This document shows positions 5,856 to 8,079 of a stretch of DNA of 8,079 nt, one piece after another. Source of the stretch: Treponema sp. (lineage in GTDB: Bacteria; Spirochaetota; Spirochaetia; Treponematales; UBA12059); NCBI GenBank assembly GCA_012517645.1, contig JAAYUR010000446.1, positions 1 through 8,079 of the forward strand, given 5' to 3'. Numbering within the stretch: position 1 is the stretch's first letter; every line of letters starts with the position of its first letter. The notes under the pieces were generated by a model. The model searched no databases. It was not told the origin of the DNA and saw nothing but the letters and a program-made list of their open reading frames with translations. A program made the translations under genes and the position numbers.

Positions 5856-7258
5856 CGCCGGTCCCTCCATTCCGAGCCGGCGGCGGCCTCCAGGGCCGGG
5901 GCGGACTTGTCGAAGGGACCGCCCAGCTTCCGGGCTCCGGTTTCCGTGACCAGCCAGTCCTCCTCGTTCCGCATCCCGCCCACGGACACCCATTCCTCGA
6001 TCTTCGAGTACTCCAGGAATCCACGATGGAGCCCCTCGGCCTTCCACTTGGCGATGAGGGGGGCGATGAAGTAGATCCCGGGCTCCACGGTCACCGCCAT
6101 GCCCGGCCGGAGGGGCTTTGCCAGGCGCAGGGACCGGAGGCCGAACTGGGGGCTCTTGGGCAGGCCGTCGTACCCGACGTTCACCTCCCCCAGGCTCTCC
6201 ATGTCGTGGACGTCCAGGCCGATCTGGTGCCCCACCCCGTGGGGAAAGAAGAGGGCATGGGCTCCTGCGGCCAGGGCCTCCTCGGTGTTCCCCCGAGCCA
6301 GGCCCAGGGCTTTCATCCCCGTGAAGATCTCCCGGGCCGCCGCGAAGTGGACGTCCCGGTAGGGAACCCCGGGAGCCAGGGAAGCGGTAGCGGCCCGGAA
6401 TGCTGACAGGAGGATCTCGTAGAGTTCCCTCTGCCGGGGATCGAAGCGGCCGTTCACGGGGAAGGTGGTGGTCAGGTCCCCGGCGTACCCGTCCGCCGTC
6501 TCGGCCCCCATGTCCATCAGGAAGAGGTCTCCGTCGGCCAGAACGCCGGAATGGTCGTGGTTGTGGAGGACCGAGCCCCGCGTGGTGGCGATGACCGGGA
6601 AGGCCAGACCCGCGCCTCCGGCCCGGGCGACCTCTTCGGCCCGGGCGGCCAGCTCGACCTCCCGGACTCCCGGCCGGGCCCGGGCCAGAACGGCCCGGTG
6701 CATGTCCGCGGTAAGGTCCGCGGCGGCGTCCATCCTCTCGACCTCCCGGGGTTCCTTGACCTCCCGGAGGGCGACGACCGCCCGGATCAGGTCAACGGAG
6801 GCCTCGGCCTCCACCGCCTTCGGGCTCGTCCCGAGGAGCTCCGCAAGCTCCTCCCGGTGCTCCGCCCGGTAGGGCGGAAGGAAGCGGAGGGGCTTCGCTG
6901 AACCCGCCGCGCCGGCCAGGGAGGCCCGGGGCCGGATCCCGTCCAAGCCCGCCTCGTCGGCGAGCTCCCGGAGGGAAGGCCGGGGACCGGTCCAGATCAC
7001 GTCATCCAGGGAGATCTCGTCCCCGTAAAGAAGGGCCTTACCGGTCCCGAGATCCAGGGTAAGGGCCAAGTCCGGCCGGGGGATCCCCGCGAAGTAGAGG
7101 AACGAAGAATCCTGCCGGAAGGGATACGGGTTGTCCGGGTAGTTCATCGGGCTTTCGCGGTTGCCCAGGAAGAGGACCGTGCCCGAGTCCCGGCCCCGTT
7201 CCGCGAGGGAACGCCGCAGGGCTTCCCGCCGCTCTCTGTATACGCTCGAATCGAACAT
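5852..7258 (-). CDS. pepP: Xaa-Pro aminopeptidase, family M24B
   Basis: A 468-residue dinuclear metallopeptidase expected to remove the N-terminal residue from peptides with proline second. The N-terminal non-catalytic domain (about 3-135) carries VLFLGNRESPMNYPDN and FRQDSSFLYFAGI, typical of the AMP_N domain. The pita-bread catalytic domain (about 170-445) keeps all five metal ligands: Asp249 (LFLMDMGAE), Asp261 (GYAGDLTTTFPVNG), His344 (FPHGVGHQIGLDVHD), Glu392 (VEPGIYF) and Glu432 (GGMRNEEDWLVT). The supporting His351 is also present. The length and motifs match PepP of the 430-470-residue class. No signal peptide is seen, so it should act in the cytoplasm on peptides from protein turnover. 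I placed the start at ATG 7258, 8 bp after the CBS-ATPase stop, where homology begins and TAGGAT lies upstream; the frame remains open to 7408 but that part overlaps the previous gene. Its stop overlaps the B3/4 start. Confidence 0.93.
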   Translation of the reverse strand: MFDSSVYRERREALRRSLAERGRDSGTVLFLGNRESPMNYPDNPYPFRQDSSFLYFAGIPRPDLALTLDLGTGKALLYGDEISLDDVIWTGPRPSLRELADEAGLDGIRPRASLAGAAGSAKPLRFLPPYRAEHREELAELLGTSPKAVEAEASVDLIRAVVALREVKEPREVERMDAAADLTADMHRAVLARARPGVREVELAARAEEVARAGGAGLAFPVIATTRGSVLHNHDHSGVLADGDLFLMDMGAETADGYAGDLTTTFPVNGRFDPRQRELYEILLSAFRAATASLAPGVPYRDVHFAAAREIFTGMKALGLARGNTEEALAAGAHALFFPHGVGHQIGLDVHDMESLGEVNVGYDGLPKSPQFGLRSLRLAKPLRPGMAVTVEPGIYFIAPLIAKWKAEGLHRGFLEYSKIEEWVSVGGMRNEEDWLVTETGARKLGGPFDKSAPALEAAAGSEWRDRR

Positions 7259-7266
7259 GCCGTATC

Positions 7267-8079
7267 CTACGTCGAATCCGGCTTGAGCGCAAACCCCACC
7301 CGAACGGAGGTCCCCCGGCCGGGAACGGATTCTATGGAAAACTCGTCGGCGCTCCGGCGGGCGTTCGGCAGGCCCATCCCCGCCCCGAAGCCCAGGGACC
7401 GGATCCATTCGTCCGCGGTGGAGAATCCCTCCCGCATGGCCAGTTCCAGGTCCGGGATCCCCGGTCCCCGGTCCTCGGCGCGCACCTCGGCGCGGCCCGG
7501 TTCCAGGGTGAACGTGATCGTTCCGCCGACGGAGTGGATCACCTGGTTCAGCTCAAGCTCGTAGGTCGCGATAGCCACCCGGCGGATGACCGCAGGGTCC
7601 ACCCCTCGGTCCTTCAGGGCCTTCTTGATAGCCCCGGAAGCGCGGCCCGCGTTCTCGAAGTCGTAGCGCACCGTCGAAAAGGCCAGGCGCAGGGTTTCCC
7701 CGCCCGGAGGTTCTGCGTTCTCCTTGAGCCGGGACTCCAGGCGCTCCACCTCCCGGTTCATTTCAACCAGAAGGGAACGGATGATATCGGTAGGCGTCAG
7801 GATCCCGACGAGAGTCCCGGACTTGTCCAACACCGGGAAGCGGCCGTACCGGTAGCGCTGGTGATAGGTGATAGCGAAGGAGAGCGGCATGTCGTCCTCC
7901 AGCACGACGACGGACCTGGACATGTGCGCCTCCGCCGGTTCCTCGATCCATCCCCCGTCCAGCGCCGCGATGATGTCCCCGATGGACACGAGCCCGACGA
8001 GCCGCCCGCCCTCCACAATAGGGACCCCCGTAAAACCACGATCCCGCATGGAGGCTTGTATGGAACGAAGGGAATCCCC
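7267..8079 (-). CDS. Tandem CBS domains fused to an anti-sigma/GHKL-type ATPase (5' end missing)
   Basis: The frame is open to the right edge: before the Met codon at 8049 it reads GDSLRSIQAS in frame, continuing a CBS helix, so the true start lies outside. The remainder of the first CBS domain covers about 7950-8079 (GFTGVPIVEGGRLVGLVSIGD). The second is at about 7765-7925 (FPVLDKSGTLVGILTPTDII). A charged helix follows (VEMNREVERLESRLKE, about 7720-7770). The ATPase domain at 7270-7690 shows an N-box-like YELELNQVIH, the G1 motif EDRGPGIPD (about 7450-7478) and the G2 motif LGFGAGMGLPNA (about 7360-7395). No HisKA dimerisation helix or phospho-acceptor His box is apparent, so it resembles RsbT/RsbW-like ATPases more than a standard sensor kinase. 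CBS pairs commonly bind adenine nucleotides, so adenylate-responsive phosphorylation or partner binding is plausible but unproven. It is the first visible gene of the - strand cluster. Confidence 0.85.
   Translation of the reverse strand, partial: GDSLRSIQASMRDRGFTGVPIVEGGRLVGLVSIGDIIAALDGGWIEEPAEAHMSRSVVVLEDDMPLSFAITYHQRYRYGRFPVLDKSGTLVGILTPTDIIRSLLVEMNREVERLESRLKENAEPPGGETLRLAFSTVRYDFENAGRASGAIKKALKDRGVDPAVIRRVAIATYELELNQVIHSVGGTITFTLEPGRAEVRAEDRGPGIPDLELAMREGFSTADEWIRSLGFGAGMGLPNARRSADEFSIESVPGRGTSVRVGFALKPDST

Noticed and set aside
5856..6047. Upstream extension of the B3/4 gene to 6047
   Set aside because: The added 64 residues overlap the conserved C-terminal half of pepP and look non-coding; the ATGA overlap with GGAGGG supports 5855.
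5115..6074. 319-residue open frame on the + strand opposite the B3/4 gene and the end of pepP
   Set aside because: Antisense to two genes with strong family motifs; the translated sequence shows no family resemblance.
7259..7408. Upstream extension of pepP to 7408
   Set aside because: It overlaps the conserved G2 motif of the CBS-ATPase gene, and the Xaa-Pro aminopeptidase homology starts at 7258.

Overview
This window is dense, very GC-rich bacterial chromosome (by eye about two thirds G+C or more, with strong G/C preference at third codon positions). No plasmid, phage, transposase, rRNA or tRNA signature is visible. The LysM variant of the first gene (a GDTLWDLS...DPWLYPRIARANKI-type domain) behind a Pro/Ala/Gln linker, the relaxed lipobox of the second gene and the overall gene set are most reminiscent of a high-GC spirochaete. 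That assignment is inference and is not proven by any single marker.

Layout. Positions 1-2811 (+ strand) hold two cell-envelope genes: the 3' end of a LysM protein with an 18-bp-periodic Pro/Ala/Gln-rich linker, then a large lipoprotein-type lytic transglycosylase that starts at TTG. A convergent gap of 84 bp follows. Everything else is on the - strand, read right to left: a protein of two CBS domains fused to a GHKL/anti-sigma-like ATPase (open at the right edge), an M24B Xaa-Pro aminopeptidase, a stand-alone B3/B4 tRNA-synthetase-like domain protein, class I purE, a Sua5-type threonylcarbamoyl-AMP synthase, and a 126-residue protein of unknown function with its own promoter-like sequence.

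The first three - strand genes are tightly coupled (8-bp gap, then a 4-bp ATGA overlap), and purE and sua5 are also coupled (7-bp gap). At two of these junctions the TAG stop of the upstream gene forms part of the TAGGA Shine-Dalgarno sequence of the next gene. Functionally the - strand cluster mixes signalling or energy sensing (CBS-ATPase), peptide turnover (PepP), probable translation quality control (B3/4 domain, Sua5) and purine synthesis (PurE). It looks like a housekeeping operon rather than an accessory island.

The least ordinary DNA is in two intergenic spaces. The gap at 5031-5174 is nearly filled by two oppositely oriented arrays of degenerate 7-bp repeats (consensus GTCCACY) around a strong 11-bp stem-loop. 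The gap at 3277-3481 is AT-rich and carries inverted, end-like TTTCAAAA repeats, suggesting a small MITE-like element, together with two mutually exclusive hairpins next to the sua5 stop codon. I see no clear sign of an undescribed multi-gene system. The two repeat units, the solo B3/4 protein and the CBS-ATPase fusion are the items most worth a second look.
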